DNA from: Heliopora coerulea
Lineage: Eukaryota; Cnidaria; Anthozoa; Scleralcyonacea; Helioporidae
NCBI GenBank assembly: GCA_030142905.1
Contig: JASJOG010000064.1
Span: 124,001-188,000, forward strand
DNA length: 64,000 nucleotides
Reading direction: 5' to 3'
Part shown: in pieces, positions 32,061-44,500 of the stretch
How positions within the stretch are numbered: the first letter of the stretch is position 1
How the letters are laid out: every line of letters starts with the position of its first letter
Made by a program: the position numbers and the translations under genes
Notes under the pieces: generated by a model
The model's input: only the letters and a program-made list of their open reading frames with translations
The model's database searches: none
Told to the model about the DNA's origin: nothing

Positions 32061-34830
32061 AATATTTGGTATGAATTTTTTTCTGAGTATTTATTGCCGA
32101 CACATCACCCACATAATTCTATTATCCGCAGCAACTTCAGAAAAGGACAAATCAGCAGGTAACCTGCGAGTAACAGTTCGGAAAGTACGGTTGACGAGAG
32201 TATACGGAACTAAATGACAGATTATCTGGTATTTCTGGATAAGCGCTAAGCGTTCTTTGAACGACAGTTTCAGTTGAATATCGTGGAAACAGATGTTAAT
32301 AGACTGAACAACGAAGTGCAAGTGAAACTGAAAATATAGGTCGTTGAAACTAGAATTTAACTCTTAACTAGCATTGGAACTTCAGGTACCGAAAACGTAT
32401 TAGAAAACTCCATATCTCTGTTGCTCTTTGGAGGCAAATCTATTTCCTGTCCAATGTTGTCGTAAACCATCTGGCAACCAGACAACCTTTGTCTTTGGGA
32501 CTTGACCCGGGGGATACGTGAGCGTTCGTCAAACTTAAATACACAGTACATCTTTCTGATTTCCCGACATTTCGTAAGGATTTGACCTTGACGAATGTTT
32601 GCCCCAACGTCTGTCATAACTTGTTTCTGGCAAATTCACAATGATAAGGCACAATATTCGCATTAGCGAAATGCAGTTAAACATCGTTTAAGACTTGTTG
32701 CTCAAATGTTGCAGCATGTTTGAACTTGTTCAAATGGAATTAAGCGGGCCAACTCCATTGCGGTCAAAATGCTGATTCTTGTAACACGCCAACATCCAAC
32801 ATCGAATAACACACAGTTCAAATCTAGTTGGCAAAAACATTCAACGATAATGCAGAAAATGTTAAAACTTCCGCATCGTTTGGACAAGGCTTACCTTTTC
32901 ACTTCCGACCACTGTTTTTGTTTGCGAGGAAGATTATTACCTGATGTCAGAGGAGGATTATAAACTATAAAGGGTGCAGCCTATCTTTCACATCTTATCA
33001 GCCCATCTTTAACTTGGTGTAGAGCAAAATGTGCGTGAAAAGTTTCGTGATATTTATCTAGTATTTAATATTAGTGTCACATAACATTTAAGTCTTCTTT
33101 TTTGTTGTAATACAAACTGCTGTCTAAACATAAACTTAGCACTTTCATCAACATTTGATATTAACTTTGTCGACTACTCGTCGAGGAAACTTTGACTGGA
33201 GTGGCTGGAGAGAAATTACACAACAACAGATGGGCAGAGTCCATTTAAATGAGCGTAAGAAACTAATCTAATTACAGGAGTAAATTAGTTAGCTTTTTGT
33301 AGGAGAAAATGAATTCGATATTTCTAGTGCATTGAAAATTGATGCCACTGCCTTAGTGACAACTTTTGTCCAGAGACGAAAACTCTAAACTAAATTTGGC
33401 AATTTGGATCCCTCAAATGTGTTTTAATGAGACTTTCGTCAATCTTTATTCATTCTTTTCATGTGAGAGGTCAAAGCGAACAAGATACTTCGAACGCACC
33501 GAAGATTGCCACATACTATAAAACCGCGTATTCAATTTCAATAAAAATACAGGAAATTTCATTTAAAACTTACCCCCTTTAAATTCAAGGTCACAAGTGA
33601 GTTAGATCAACGAGTGCTCGTCTCTCAACATGTTTTCCTTTCACGTTCCTGTCAGGTTCCTTGTGCCAGTGAGAAAAATACACTTGTCACTGATATGTAA
33701 CTTTTCCCTGAACACACTATTAATGTTTACCTTCAATTGTACCAAGATTCAACTTGACTTCAAATAGTCCTATCTGACAACTAGTATTTATTCAACCTTG
33801 CAGTTGTATATTCTGAAGAAGCTACAATTCTGTATAAGTACAACGAAGGAATTATTCTGCAGGTACAAACCATTCAGTTATCAATTTTTTCCGGGATTCA
33901 GCGCTCAGCCCAGTATATTGGCCAAGCAGTAATTCGTCGAACCACTTGGGCACGCATGTTAACCGGAAATAGGGTCAAGTTGAGCGGATGTTCATGTCAT
34001 TGGTTAAAATGATAAAGGGACAGGCTTGCAATAGGTAGTTTTTAATCCTATGACCACACACGTTCAGCCCCGAACGAACTTCATTGGTCAGGTCTGTTAG
34101 ACTTAGTTCAAGAACGTGAACTAACTGAAGGTTACGTGTTTAATTTGTTGAAATGGTGAAATACAGGAACCAGTTTGATAAATTATTTTACTGCACCAGT
34201 CCGTATTTACTTGGTTAGTGCACAACATGAACGAATGAGGAAAAATGGCGCATCAGATCTAATTAAAAAAACATACTGAGCTGGGTACGGATGATTTATA
34301 AGACTAAGTTACCCAAGACGGTTGATCATGTGCGTATTTACGCAAAAAGACTAAAAAAGTAGAGATTTAGGATAACTCAGATGAACGTACAGAAGTAACT
34401 CACCAGATCTAGGGCTGTTGGAGGGAATATTTTGAAAAACGGTGACGACAGACGTGGGCTTTTTTGCACGGAAGCATTTTCAAGGATAAACCAGGAAGTT
34501 GTCCGCTTCTGTGTTCAGGGACGGCGGGGTGAAGTTTCGAGTTGGGGGCTAGTGACACAAATACAGCCTTTTGCAGGTTCCCCGGAAAATTTCACAACAG
34601 GTGTTTTAAAAATCCCCTGTTTTGCAAATATGATTGGGGAAGCGGCGCTTGCCTGAGTTTACATGACCGTACGCCACTCACTCAATCTGCCAAGGCACCT
34701 ATTTTGAACAGAACATAACTTCAGATTCTTAGAGCAACGAAACATTGACGGAACACGCCTTGTATTTGGGCTATCAAACAATCTTTTTTTACGAATCATT
34801 GTTTTTTTTTTTAGTTTAAAAATACGTCAG
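32061..34830. other. Spacer, no gene recognised
   Basis: About 2.8 kb without a convincing coding exon, tandem array or transposon hallmark. Open frames are short and lack matching splice sites or conserved motifs. Confidence 0.35.
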
Positions 34831-36620
34831 AGTATGCTTCTTTCTCTTTTTCTTAATGTCCTCGGCTGGTAACTGTTTTTCTCTTGAGTCTGTTCCACCA
34901 TGCTTTTGACCTCGCTTTTGAATCTTCTCTGCATTTCACGAAAAGTAAATGTTTGAAAATTAACAGACTTTAAACGTTAAATGCTATATCCAACATTTTA
35001 GTGGCATGGTTTCTGAAAATTCTTAACACAAGGACATTGGAAAAATACTTCCAAGTCATATGACCAAATTTAGTCATTTAAACCGAACAGGCATGGCCGT
35101 AGGAAGCACGAGGGCGCGGGGAGTTAGCGACCCCTAAACGCTAGAAGAAGGGAACTGAGCCTCCCTAAGTATTTGATAAAAACGCACGAGGCTTCTTTGA
35201 AATGTACTAAAATCGGGCACAGAACGTCCCACTCTCGGAATGACCATTTATATGACGTTTGCAACATTGAGATTTTGTCAATTTCCGACCCAAGATGCAG
35301 GAAATAGCATTTCACACTCTCGATTTCAAAATCTTCTGGGGAAGCATGTCCCCGGACCCCTTAGAAATTTTTCAACCTCCTGATATAAAACATTTTCCTA
35401 CGGCTCTGATTGGGGCATAGTTTATGGGCGAAGTGGAGGTGTGACCCCCAAAGTTTGCTGTGAAGAAACAGAAAATTCGGAGAGAAATAGATAGTTCAAG
35501 GATCAAATTTCAGCCTGAATTTGGTTTGACAAAAATCCCTTGAAGTTACTGGTTTATATTTAATTTATGTGATAGGGCTGAGGAAGCGAGGTTACATGGC
35601 CTGAATAGGTGTCAATTACATTCGGGCTATTTTTAAAAGCACTCAATATTCCGAGAAATTAAGCAGGACAGACCCCCAATAAAAATGGGTTTAACTACGC
35701 GCCCTCAAAAGCGAACTAACTCATATCAATTAAATCTACGATAAATTGCCCCCTGCCCGGTCTGATATACCATGATGGTAAAGCATGGATTAAAATTTGG
35801 AGAAACAAAAAATTTGGTGACAAATACTCAGCAAATATCGTCCAAAACAAAGATAAGATTATTTAAGTTTGCCATTGCTTTTTTATTAAAAAAAAGAACA
35901 AAAAGCTGATGCTTCTAAGGGTACCATTTGCATTTCGCATCAAAAAATGGTTTCCAAATCACTCCGGATGAAATTGAATTTCGATCCGATGCCGTGTGAA
36001 CGCAACGTATTTTGTGACTTCTTAGCACCATCTTGAAATCGCTCCGGAGCCATGTAAACGGGGTCGTAATATTCATTTTTATTCAGTGAGTCCAAATCCC
36101 ATTGCAGACTATGGTTCCGCCCAAATTTGGGCATTTTATTGTTGTAACTTAAAATTCGGGCAAATCTTTCCTTCCTCCCCTAAACGAACTTGGGCCCGTA
36201 TGCCGATGGCTAACTTTAACTTCAAAAGATCGAAAGGAATATTTTTGCCAAGAATGGGAGAATTGTCAGAAGCCATAGACCACGTTTATTTGAAACAAAT
36301 TTTTTTTAATAAAGCAAACAGAAAAACAATGACAGAGACATTAAAAAACGTATGAAATTTTTTACTGGTAATACAGATTACACAATGTCTCTTGTGTATA
36401 TACTGTTGTTTTTTCTTTTCTTCTAATCAATTCTTCAGTCAGACCAAAACCTGACCACGTTGGCTACGGAGCTATTGAAACATTCAAAGGTAAAATTCGT
36501 GATTCTCGTACGTATGTTTGCAGTTACTAACATAAAACTTTCCATAATTAGACCGGCTTTACAAGGCAATTTTAACGATGGGATAAAATAATCTCGAGAG
36601 AATAGAGAAAAACACATGGG
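34831..36620 (-). repeat. Extra copy of the receptor 3' flank without a receptor
   Basis: Segments 34831-35090 and 36290-36560 match the 3' flanks at 36705-37520, 54743-55560 and 5815-6650 (shared ACAGATTACACAATGTCTCT and CAAAGGTAAAATTCGT). It is interrupted by a MITE (35096-35408) and by extra sequence. It directly precedes the flank of unit 2, so it is probably a remnant of a further receptor unit. Confidence 0.6.
35096..35408. mobile_element. MITE with GCCGTAGGAA termini
   Basis: GCCGTAGGAA at 35096 and TTCCTACGGC ending near 35404-35408 form short inverted termini. The insertion interrupts the duplicated 3' flank. No coding capacity. Confidence 0.55.
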
Positions 36621-36704
36621 CGTGCGGAGATATGGAATTTATTTTCGAGTGTTCAGTTTGACCTGCCACGAGTGGCATGACTGGTATTAAGTCAAACATA
36701 CTCG

Positions 36705-37990
36705 TAGTATGTTTCTTGCTTTATATCTTAAAGTTGTCGGCTGCATGTTTTCTTCAAAATCTGTTCCATCATGCTTTTGACCCTTTTTTGCATTCCATGA
36801 AAAATAAATCCGTGAAAAATTAGCATCACTCGAAGGGCTTATTGCAGTTTCCTACATTTTTATTAGTGAGGTTTGTAAAATCTCTTAACAAACGAACATT
36901 GTGAAAAATATTTCCCAGTCATAAAATCAAATTAAATTACGTAAATTAAACAAACTTTACTTATACGGATCCAATATAGTATTATGATCAAAACTGGGTT
37001 GAAAAGTGGAGAAAGCGCATTCTTAGAAAATGAACTAAAATTTACTTTCGAGCTCCTCAAGTTACCCAGCATGGTTCAAGTTCTTCGTTCGTTTTAAAAA
37101 AATTCATTTCCCTCCTATTTCATAACTCCGTCATTTCGGAAATCGGAAGTAGTTCGATATGATACCTTCTTATATTTCAGAACGCTACGAAAAATCGCAA
37201 AGAAATGTTTTGAAAAGAATAAGAGATTAGCCTGAGACAACAGTCTATTAACGTTCACTAAAAAATTCTTTATTGCAAATCAGACAGAAGAACAATGGCA
37301 GGCAAATACAATGACGTTTTCTTGCAGAGACATTTTAAAATGACAGATAATACAGATTACACGATGTCTCTTATGTCTGTATTGTAGTTCTATCTTTTCT
37401 TCAATTCAATACCACAGTCAAACTAAAACGTTAATTAAACATATGTACAACTAGGCTTATTAAAACAGTTCAAAGGTAAAATTCGTGCGTGGTTTCCATA
37501 CGTATTTTTTATGTTACGGACATAAAACTTTGCTTAATTAAACAATCATCACAAGTTAGTTTTAACGTCTGATAAATAAACCCGAAATCACAGCTGGAAA
37601 TTTTAAACTAGTCTGACTAAACCGGAGAACAGATTAGAACCCGCTGTTTAGTAGGTTTCTTTATAAAACAACTTGTGTCACTCGCTAGCTCTGATTAGTT
37701 AATACCCCTGTTTGGATAACAGTATTCAAGCATAGAAAATTCCCCGCCAAAAGTTAATGACGTTTGTTTTGCACGTGCAGTCTTATTATTTTGTTAGAGA
37801 AACACGTTATGGTTTCTGTTTGTTTTATAACTGTGATTCAAGCCCTTGGTACGTTGCTCGACTTTTGAAAAACTAAAAACACTAGCCTAGTGGGTCGTGT
37901 TTTTTTACGACTTTTTGCAAGTGTGGCAATGTCCCGTTTGGATCACAGTATCCAAACGCAAGAATCCATTTGGTGTTTCATAAATCACGC
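36705..37990 (-). repeat. 3' flank of the collapsed receptor copy (duplicated block)
   Basis: Aligns along its length with 54743-56025 (3' flank of receptor 3). The match runs to AAATCACGCA(C/T)G, where this copy jumps straight into receptor TM3 sequence (37998), showing a deletion of roughly 0.97 kb relative to unit 3. Confidence 0.7.
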
Positions 37991-37997
37991 ACGTTAC

Positions 37998-38252
37998 GAA
38001 AGTAGCAGAGTGTTTGGGTGGGCTTTGTGAGGGAAGTCAAGGAAATCACGAAAATGGTACAGATTCCGAGAAATATGAAGTAGCACATTTCGCGACCGGA
38101 AGCTTTGATAAATTTATGCTCCCCTGTTTGCGACGAACACTGCGAGCACAATGAAGTCGGCGCGAATTCCGAGACAAGAAAGGAAAATCAGGAAGATTGA
38201 CCAAGGAGTATCCATGGTGACGTACTTCAAGGGTAGTTTCGAGCAACTTGAT
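37998..38252 (-). pseudogene. Remnant of a fourth receptor (TM1-TM3 region)
   Basis: About 255 bp on the minus strand match exon 2 of the receptors from just before TM1 (compare 7825 in copy 1) to the start of TM3 (compare 7590). The match includes the region encoding the SGRE motif at the start of TM2. One extra C near 38125 (CTCCCCTG instead of CTCCCTG) breaks the frame. The N-terminal domains and TM3-TM7 are absent. It lies 125 bp beyond the stop of receptor 2 and is joined on its other side to a full 3' flank, so it is the scar of a deleted tandem copy and not part of receptor 2. Confidence 0.85.
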
Positions 38253-38376
38253 ATCAACCCTTTCATTTTTTAGATGCGGTAGAAGTACGTATAGTGAAGG
38301 AGTTTTTCTATAACACGAACTTTTTACCGCTAGAACCGTTCCTATAAGTGCACGTGACTATTTACAAGAAAGTTTA

Positions 38377-41300
38377 CTATTGTGGTTCACTGCTGTTCTC
38401 TTTGAGCTCGTTATACTGTAGTTTACAACGTGGACACTCAAAACGTATCTCAGAAGGATTTTCCACCTTTGGAAATGGTGACTCATTCCAAGGGACTAAC
38501 ATCTCTTTTCTGAATTCCGTCTTCGTATACAGTTGGTACATTTTTGGTGCAAACAATCCGACCAAGGTCACCCAACCAACCACGAGAGTACAACCGGAGA
38601 TCCAGTAAACTCGAGAAATACCGTAATCGGCGTTGAGAAATGTGGCGAAGAACACAACCCACACAACACATGTGAGGTACATTGTGATCCCAATGTACAT
38701 TGCTTCGTTGAAGTTTTTCGGAAAGCGGCGAGTGAGAAAAGCGTAATATGTGCAGCCTAGGATCAGTAAAGTGTTGTAGATGAAGGCAGTGACAAATGTG
38801 GACTTCTTAAAGCTGCATTCAAGAATTAATTCCTTCCTTTCGCTGTAAAACCTCTCGACAAGTTTTGGCGGATCTGTGGTGAATATGAGGGCGCAAGAAA
38901 GGCCTTCGATCGCGATGAGACCGAAGGTGAGCATCAGTAAAGAACGCGGACCTGTTAAACCGGTCGAAGATAATCTACGTAGTTGATTTGCAGTTTTAAA
39001 AATCCTGTGAATCCTCCACATCTTCATTAGAAGAGGAGCATAACAAATCGTAAACGAGATTCCCATAATGAATTCCCGGAAGTAACAGAGTGCTTGTGTG
39101 GGCTTCGTGAGGGAAGTCAAGGTAATCATGAAAATGACACAGATTCCGAGAAATATAAGGTAGCACATTTCGCGACCGGAAGCTTTAATAAGCTTATGTT
39201 CTCTGTTTGCGAAGAACACGGCGAAGACAATAAAATCGGCCAGAATTCCGAGACAAGAGAAGAAACTCAGGCAAATAGACAAAGGAGTATCCATAGTGGC
39301 GTACTTCAATGGCAGTTTTGAGCAACTTGATAAGCATTCGTCTGGCACAAATCCTTCGACGCAAGTTTTACACGTGTTATTCACTTTTACGTCATTTTTA
39401 CCACACGGTTTGCATTCCCAGCAGCATTTGTCGTCTCGTTGGACGATTATCTCGTTTCTACTACAGTTCGGCCTACACGAGGACGGTGGTCTGGTCGTAC
39501 TCCCGTTTGCCCAACGCATATTGGACTGATTGAGGAACAAAGTGTCGGTAATTGAATTATTTAGATCTAACTTGCTGACCCAGGAACCTACTTGAACATA
39601 GTCAAAACTACCGTTATTCCAACGAAAATTATACAACGTATAATTACCATCAACCTCTTGCTTGGCATTAAATGTGACCGGAAAGTGAAATGCGGCGTCA
39701 TTAAAAGTTACGTTACGCAAGAACTCCAAGAGTAACGTTCTATTAAGAGGTCTGGCCTTATCGCAAATCTTTTTCTTTCCTGGACAGAGGCGTTTGAGCA
39801 AACCATCTAGTGCGTTCGCCATTGCCTGGACCGCGTTAATAACGACCTGAACTGGAGCTAATTCTTTGTACCTTGTATTCTTTTCGTCACCGGAACATTT
39901 CTTTGAGTCATTATATGGCAGTGGGAAATTCGGAAGTTTGCACTTAAAAGTCTCTTGCCAGTATTCACCAATCCATTCGTTATTGTTCCTGCTGTAATTG
40001 TTGAAGCGAAGGTGTTGGAAATGTTTTTCAAATTCAGGAACTGGTCCCTCTCTGTGAGCAAAGCTAATCGTTCCATCAGCGACCTCTCCCAAATCTTTCG
40101 TAATGTCTACTTTATTGCTCCACTCGATACTTCCGACAAATGATAAGCGACTTGCACGTGGGTTTCGCTTTTTCGCTTCCAGCAAACCACGCGAATCTCG
40201 TTCAATAGTTACCAGGATTACTGCGTTCGGTTGTTTGTCATCGCTGACCAAACTCTGAAGAACAGCATCGTAGTCTTTTGGACGGGGAAAACGTTCCAAC
40301 TTAATAATCTGTTGTGAAATACAAACTCTATTTCGCCTTAAAGCTCGTTGCACTTCCTGTTCTCCAGTCTCCGCCCAAGTACCCGTTGAGTAGACAATTG
40401 AAACGTACGTCCAACCCATCCTCATTAGAAGCTTGACCAGTGCCTCAGCAAAAAAACTATCCGGTGGTACTGTACGAAAGAAATAGTCGTAGACATCTTT
40501 ATTACTAAGTTTTACTGTGAGAGAACCATAACTGATTTGAGGAATTTTAAACACTCGAAGAAAATTTGCTACAATTACGGAATTTCCACTTGTCAATGGT
40601 CCTATTACTCCGGCAAACTCCGAGTTGTTGGCGTTGGGCGGCGTAAGTGTAAGCCTTATGAACTCTTTAGTTTTGTCGGCTGTGATCGTAGGACTTCGAC
40701 ATGTGTCGTAAATTATCGTTCCTAGTTTGACTCCTGGTAAGATATCTTGTCTCTTGTTGATCTCGTCTACGGCGTACAACATGGCTTCCATGTATTGGTA
40801 CCCAGGGACTACGTTAAATGAGCCACACTCTTTTTCATTGGCGCCAATTTTGTGTATGGGAAATAATCCACCGAGGATGATATCGCCATCGGTGTAAACA
40901 ATATCTAAAATAACATTAAAAAAAATTGAACTTAACAGTTTGGTTTCGCTGCATTTAATCTAAACTTGACACCGAGTTATCGAGGACAAGAATGGAAACT
41001 TTCCGCCATTCCCTAAGCCACGACTTAATTTCTGTTATTTATGCTCTTTTAGCCTTGGTAGTAAGTCAAAGTACAGTTTATGGAAGAAAGTGTGTTCTCC
41101 ACCATACTTTTAACTCGTTTTATCATTACCTTCAACGTGTACAAGAATTCTGCCGCGTATTTATACAGTTGGTTTTCTAGGGTTATATTTTTTTCAACTT
41201 ATTTGTTGTCAAATCGAAGAACAGATTTTGATTGGGTTGAAACGGCAATCAAACAATGGTTTTGTTAGTCCATTTTCGGTCCGTAACCGACTTTTTGATT

Positions 41301-44073
41301 GTACTCTGGCTGATGGCATTTGAATTTACTCTGGCTAGCTCCAGACGATTTTACTCGTCTAGGGTTGACGTCTCGGAGCCGAAAGTGTTGAACTGATGCA
41401 GAAAAATGTCCTGCGTTTTCTGTGGACAAAGCCTTTGTCTATGACAATACGGAAAATTTAAAGACTTAAGACGTCTACTAAAGAGCATTTCGTTCTATTT
41501 TACAGCCCTTTGGGGAGGCGTTAAAACCCTGTTGAAGGTTTTGAAAAGAGACATGAGATCAGTAATTCTCAGGATTTTTGGTTATATTAATTCCGAATTT
41601 CGCGAGAAACCAAACGATTCCCTGGCAAAACGTCTAGGCCTAGACCCTAAAGTGGCCTTACTTTCAGCCAGTGCCATACCTAGGGGAGCCCCCGAGCGCT
41701 AAATTTTATGAGACAACATTTTCAGACATAAAAATTCGAATTTCTTGGTCTTTTTTCCTAGCTTCAAAAATATTTTGCAAAGTTCAACAAAATAATAAAT
41801 TAGTGTCTCGACTTCTCACCGTTAAGTGACGACTGTGCAGCTGTCAAAGTTCAGGAGTGCTAGAGATTTTGAGAAACAAAGAAACCCCGAAAAAGCACAA
41901 AAAACACTTGTTTCAACAGAAGTATACGTTGTATAACGTCTTATACCGGTAGTATCGGTATACGATTATTGTAATATAAGGGGCTTGGGATGCGTTATAG
42001 AGAGAACCGAGGGAGCGCCTTCAACAGAATTTACCCCGGGTGAATTATCACCAAAATAATGCTGTTTATTTAACGATTAACGAAGCAACTGTTATGAGGT
42101 AGTTGATTACGATGACTGCGCTAAAACTTAGGCTAAACGTTCGAACGTTGTACAAATCTTTCCAACATGGTGTGCCTCTAATGTTGGAAAAAGCGGCTGA
42201 GTGACGCAACATTTGCCGCACGTCATCATTTCATGGGCAAAAAGTTAGATGGCGAAACATAAAATTCATTCAACTGACCCTGTTAGACGAACAAATGATA
42301 GCCAATGTTGTGCTACAGTATTCGTGCGTTTAGCCGGGCGTTAACTCTTTCCCAAGAGGATCAGTTATTCAGTCTTCTACTATTTCACTCTAGTTAATAG
42401 ATTAGTTTACCGTGGGTGACGCCCAAGTACAAAAACGTGTTATATATATTATAAATAGCAAAGGTTTTCAAATAACATACATTAGCGAAGATTTTCAATT
42501 TTATTATATGTCACTTTTTCCATAATGTCGTAGACCGCTGAGTATGGTGAAAATTTTTTGAAATATAACATTAATTATCGACCGGGTGTGATGTCCAAAT
42601 TTGCAAGACAGTTGGTCGGTTTGTTTTTCCGACTTTATCAAGCAAGGCACTCTCGAGCTTGATAAAAGAGAAGCAGAAAGAGACGATATCCTTCTTATTC
42701 GGACTGACTGAGCTAGGCCAAATATGCAATGTATTATATCAGTGTTCCGGAAACTGGGGGTCACGACACTTTTTAGGGTCACCAAATTTTTTTGGAGGGT
42801 CGCAAAGTTTTGTTCACATATAAAAAAAAATGGAAATAATGCTCTCAATTTGATAGAAACGTAAAAGACATCGTTTGACTCAAAACGCACTCCTTGATCC
42901 TGGTGCTACACAATTGTACTTTGTGTTTTCGCCGCTAGCGGATGCAGAACCGGCTGTGATGTTAGCTAAGTTGCCGCGCACAAAGCGGTTGCCGCGATGC
43001 AATATTTTTTATGATAAATTACGTTTTTACATGGTTAAAGCACAATGCTTCATTACTAAATAAGACATAAGCAAATGTAGGTATGTTCATAAAATAGCTT
43101 TCATCCAAGTACGTAAAACAGAACAAGTTCGTGGAAGTTATTAAAAGACATGTCTCAGGCCAGTCACCAAGTAGAAACTTTGAGATGGAATTGCATGTTT
43201 GATAGCCTAGGGTCGCCGATATTTCACTAATATTACGATGGGGTCGTGAACTAAATAGTCTCCGGACCACTGCATTACATGGCTATCGAAATTACTCTTC
43301 ATATTGAATTTTTTTAAAGTTGTTTGCACTACTTTGTTTATGAAGCCAGCAGAATACACTATTATATTTAACTGATGCTTGTTTTTATTTAACAATTAGA
43401 TTATGAGCTCGAGATTTTTATGAGGTGATAGTTGACGCGGGCGAACATAATCTAATTGTTTTAGCACAAACACAATTTGCAAAGAACATTTTTCGTCTTC
43501 TCTGAGATTGCACTTTCAAGTAGGCATTCTATTTCGTCTTCAGAAACTTCAGAAAAACGAGAGGCGGAAGCCATTTTCGCTACTCGCTATCTATCGACGA
43601 ATAGATAGCGAATAGCGTAGCCAATCAGAATGCAGCATTTGCAATAGTACTCGACTAAGTTTCTACTAATGTTAATTATAAAATGGTTAGTGGAGGGTCT
43701 TTAAGGGCCTTTGAGTTTTAATGGCCGAGGGCCCCGGGGTACCTTAATCCGGCGCTGAACATGCAGGACATGATTAACAATAGAGTAAGAAACAAACTCG
43801 GAGAAACAACGTCTTGAAGACTTAAGATTTAAGTAAAAACAAGACGAATGTAAACGGTAATATTTCGACCTTATATAAATATGACCGTTTACATTCGTCT
43901 TGTTTTTACTTAAATCTTAAGTCTTCAAGATGTTGTTTTTCGGAGTTTGTTTCTTACTCTATTTCTTTAAATTGTCGGCTGGTAATGGCTTATGATTAAC
44001 AAGGTGACTTACCTTTTCTGGCCAAAACACTGAGAATGGGAAAAACGAAGGACAAGAATCTGAGTAACACCAT
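38377..44073 (-). CDS. mGluR-like class C GPCR, paralogue 2
   Basis: Exons 44073-44013 and 40904-38377 are joined by a 3108-bp phase-1 intron (G/GTAAGT, TTTTAG) and give 862 residues. Architecture is as in paralogue 1: signal peptide, Venus-flytrap domain, cysteine-rich domain with CCWEC, seven helices with KASGREMCY and FNEAMYIGITMY, and a tail with ECPRCK. The stop (TAG, 38377) falls right after SSEPQ, about 20 residues before the ends of paralogues 1 and 3, so the tail is shortened. Exon 2 is a mosaic. Around LPNFPLPYNDSKKCSGDE it matches paralogue 1, whereas from KNTRYKELAPVQ to CCWEC it is almost identical to paralogue 3, which suggests gene conversion. Contact residues for glutamate are replaced as in paralogue 1, with I instead of L at the D318 position. 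Confidence 0.92.
40905..42739 (-). repeat. Intron of receptor 2, proximal part
   Basis: 40960-41275 matches 59200-59495 of the receptor 3 intron. 41300-41400 holds a copy of the dispersed CTGGCTAGCTCCAGACGATT element. 42100-42330 resembles intron sequence near 9760-9960 and 60740-60900. No exon is seen between the two coding exons. Confidence 0.6.
42740..43272. mobile_element. hAT-type nonautonomous element with 8-bp target duplication
   Basis: The left end CAGTGTTCCGGAAACT and the right end (reversed) CAGTGGTCCGGAGACT follow the hAT terminus pattern. Flanks TATTATAT (42732-42739) and CATTACAT (43273-43280) agree at 6 of 8 positions. The interior has no transposase. The minus-strand frame across 42504-42890 is incidental. 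It lies in the intron of receptor 2. Confidence 0.75.
43435..43680. repeat. Inverted-repeat-bearing dispersed element
   Basis: Contains the dyad CGCTATCTATCG / GAATAGATAGCG at 43586-43610, flanked by ATTTCGTCTTCAGAAACTTC and CCAATCAGAATGC. It appears to be a MITE, but its ends are not clear. Confidence 0.4.
43779..43963. repeat. 185-bp fold-back element
   Basis: Arms 43779-43865 and 43877-43963 (87 bp) are inverted copies with few mismatches around about 11 bp. Termini read (A)ATAGAGTAAGAAACAAACTC. The centre carries TATTTCGACC, a relic of the PLE-type (G)TCGAAATA motif. It ends about 48 bp before the exon 1 donor site of receptor 2. A related fold-back is at 53016-53231. Confidence 0.85.
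44013..44073 (-). CDS. Signal-peptide exon 1 of receptor 2
   Basis: ATG at 44073-44071 opens MVLLRFLSFVFPILSVLA, then RK plus one base before the donor GTAAGT (44012). The split codon formed with exon 2 (begins 40904, AT) is GAT (Asp), followed by IVYTDGDIILGG. Length and phase are identical in all three paralogues. Confidence 0.86.
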
Positions 44074-44225
44074 TTTCTGCTATAGTTAAAATACACAACA
44101 ACTGCATTAAAGGAACTAGAATATATAAGACTTTTATACTATCTAAGTCTTAGAAAAAAAATGAAAATAGAAATAGCATCCCTCGGGCGCAGCCTCGAAA
44201 TCTGACGACACCTTATTTCATTAAG

Positions 44226-44500
44226 CTTGCACGTGCATTTTTGACGGAATTTTTACGCATACGCGAAATTCATTCATGATTAATTCCTATGAAACGAAAA
44301 TTAAATCCATTTTATTTGAATTTATATTATTAAGCAGTGTGCACTTCTGAGGCGACTTTTTACTCAAATTGATATTGAAGTCACAGCGCTTTTTTATACT
44401 AGCGAAGTTAATGCTCATTAAAGTGCCTATTGAATAAAAATTGAGTCCGTTCTATTTAAATGATTGTGAAGATAAATCAAGAATAGTGCTCACTCCTGTT
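44226..44500 (-). repeat. Promoter-side repeat of receptor 2, about 2 copies
   Basis: Units beginning near 44226 and 44335 match the 11126-11670 array. They start about 150 bp upstream of the ATG on the coding strand. Confidence 0.65.

Noticed and set aside
35940..36134. Minus-strand frame with a kinase-like YMAPERF string
   Set aside because: It is a chance match within MITE-like DNA (ATCGCTCCGGAGCCATGTAA type), with no other kinase motif around it.
42504..42890. 128-codon minus-strand open frame
   Set aside because: It overlaps the left end of a hAT-type MITE and lies in an intron. No transposase or other motif.
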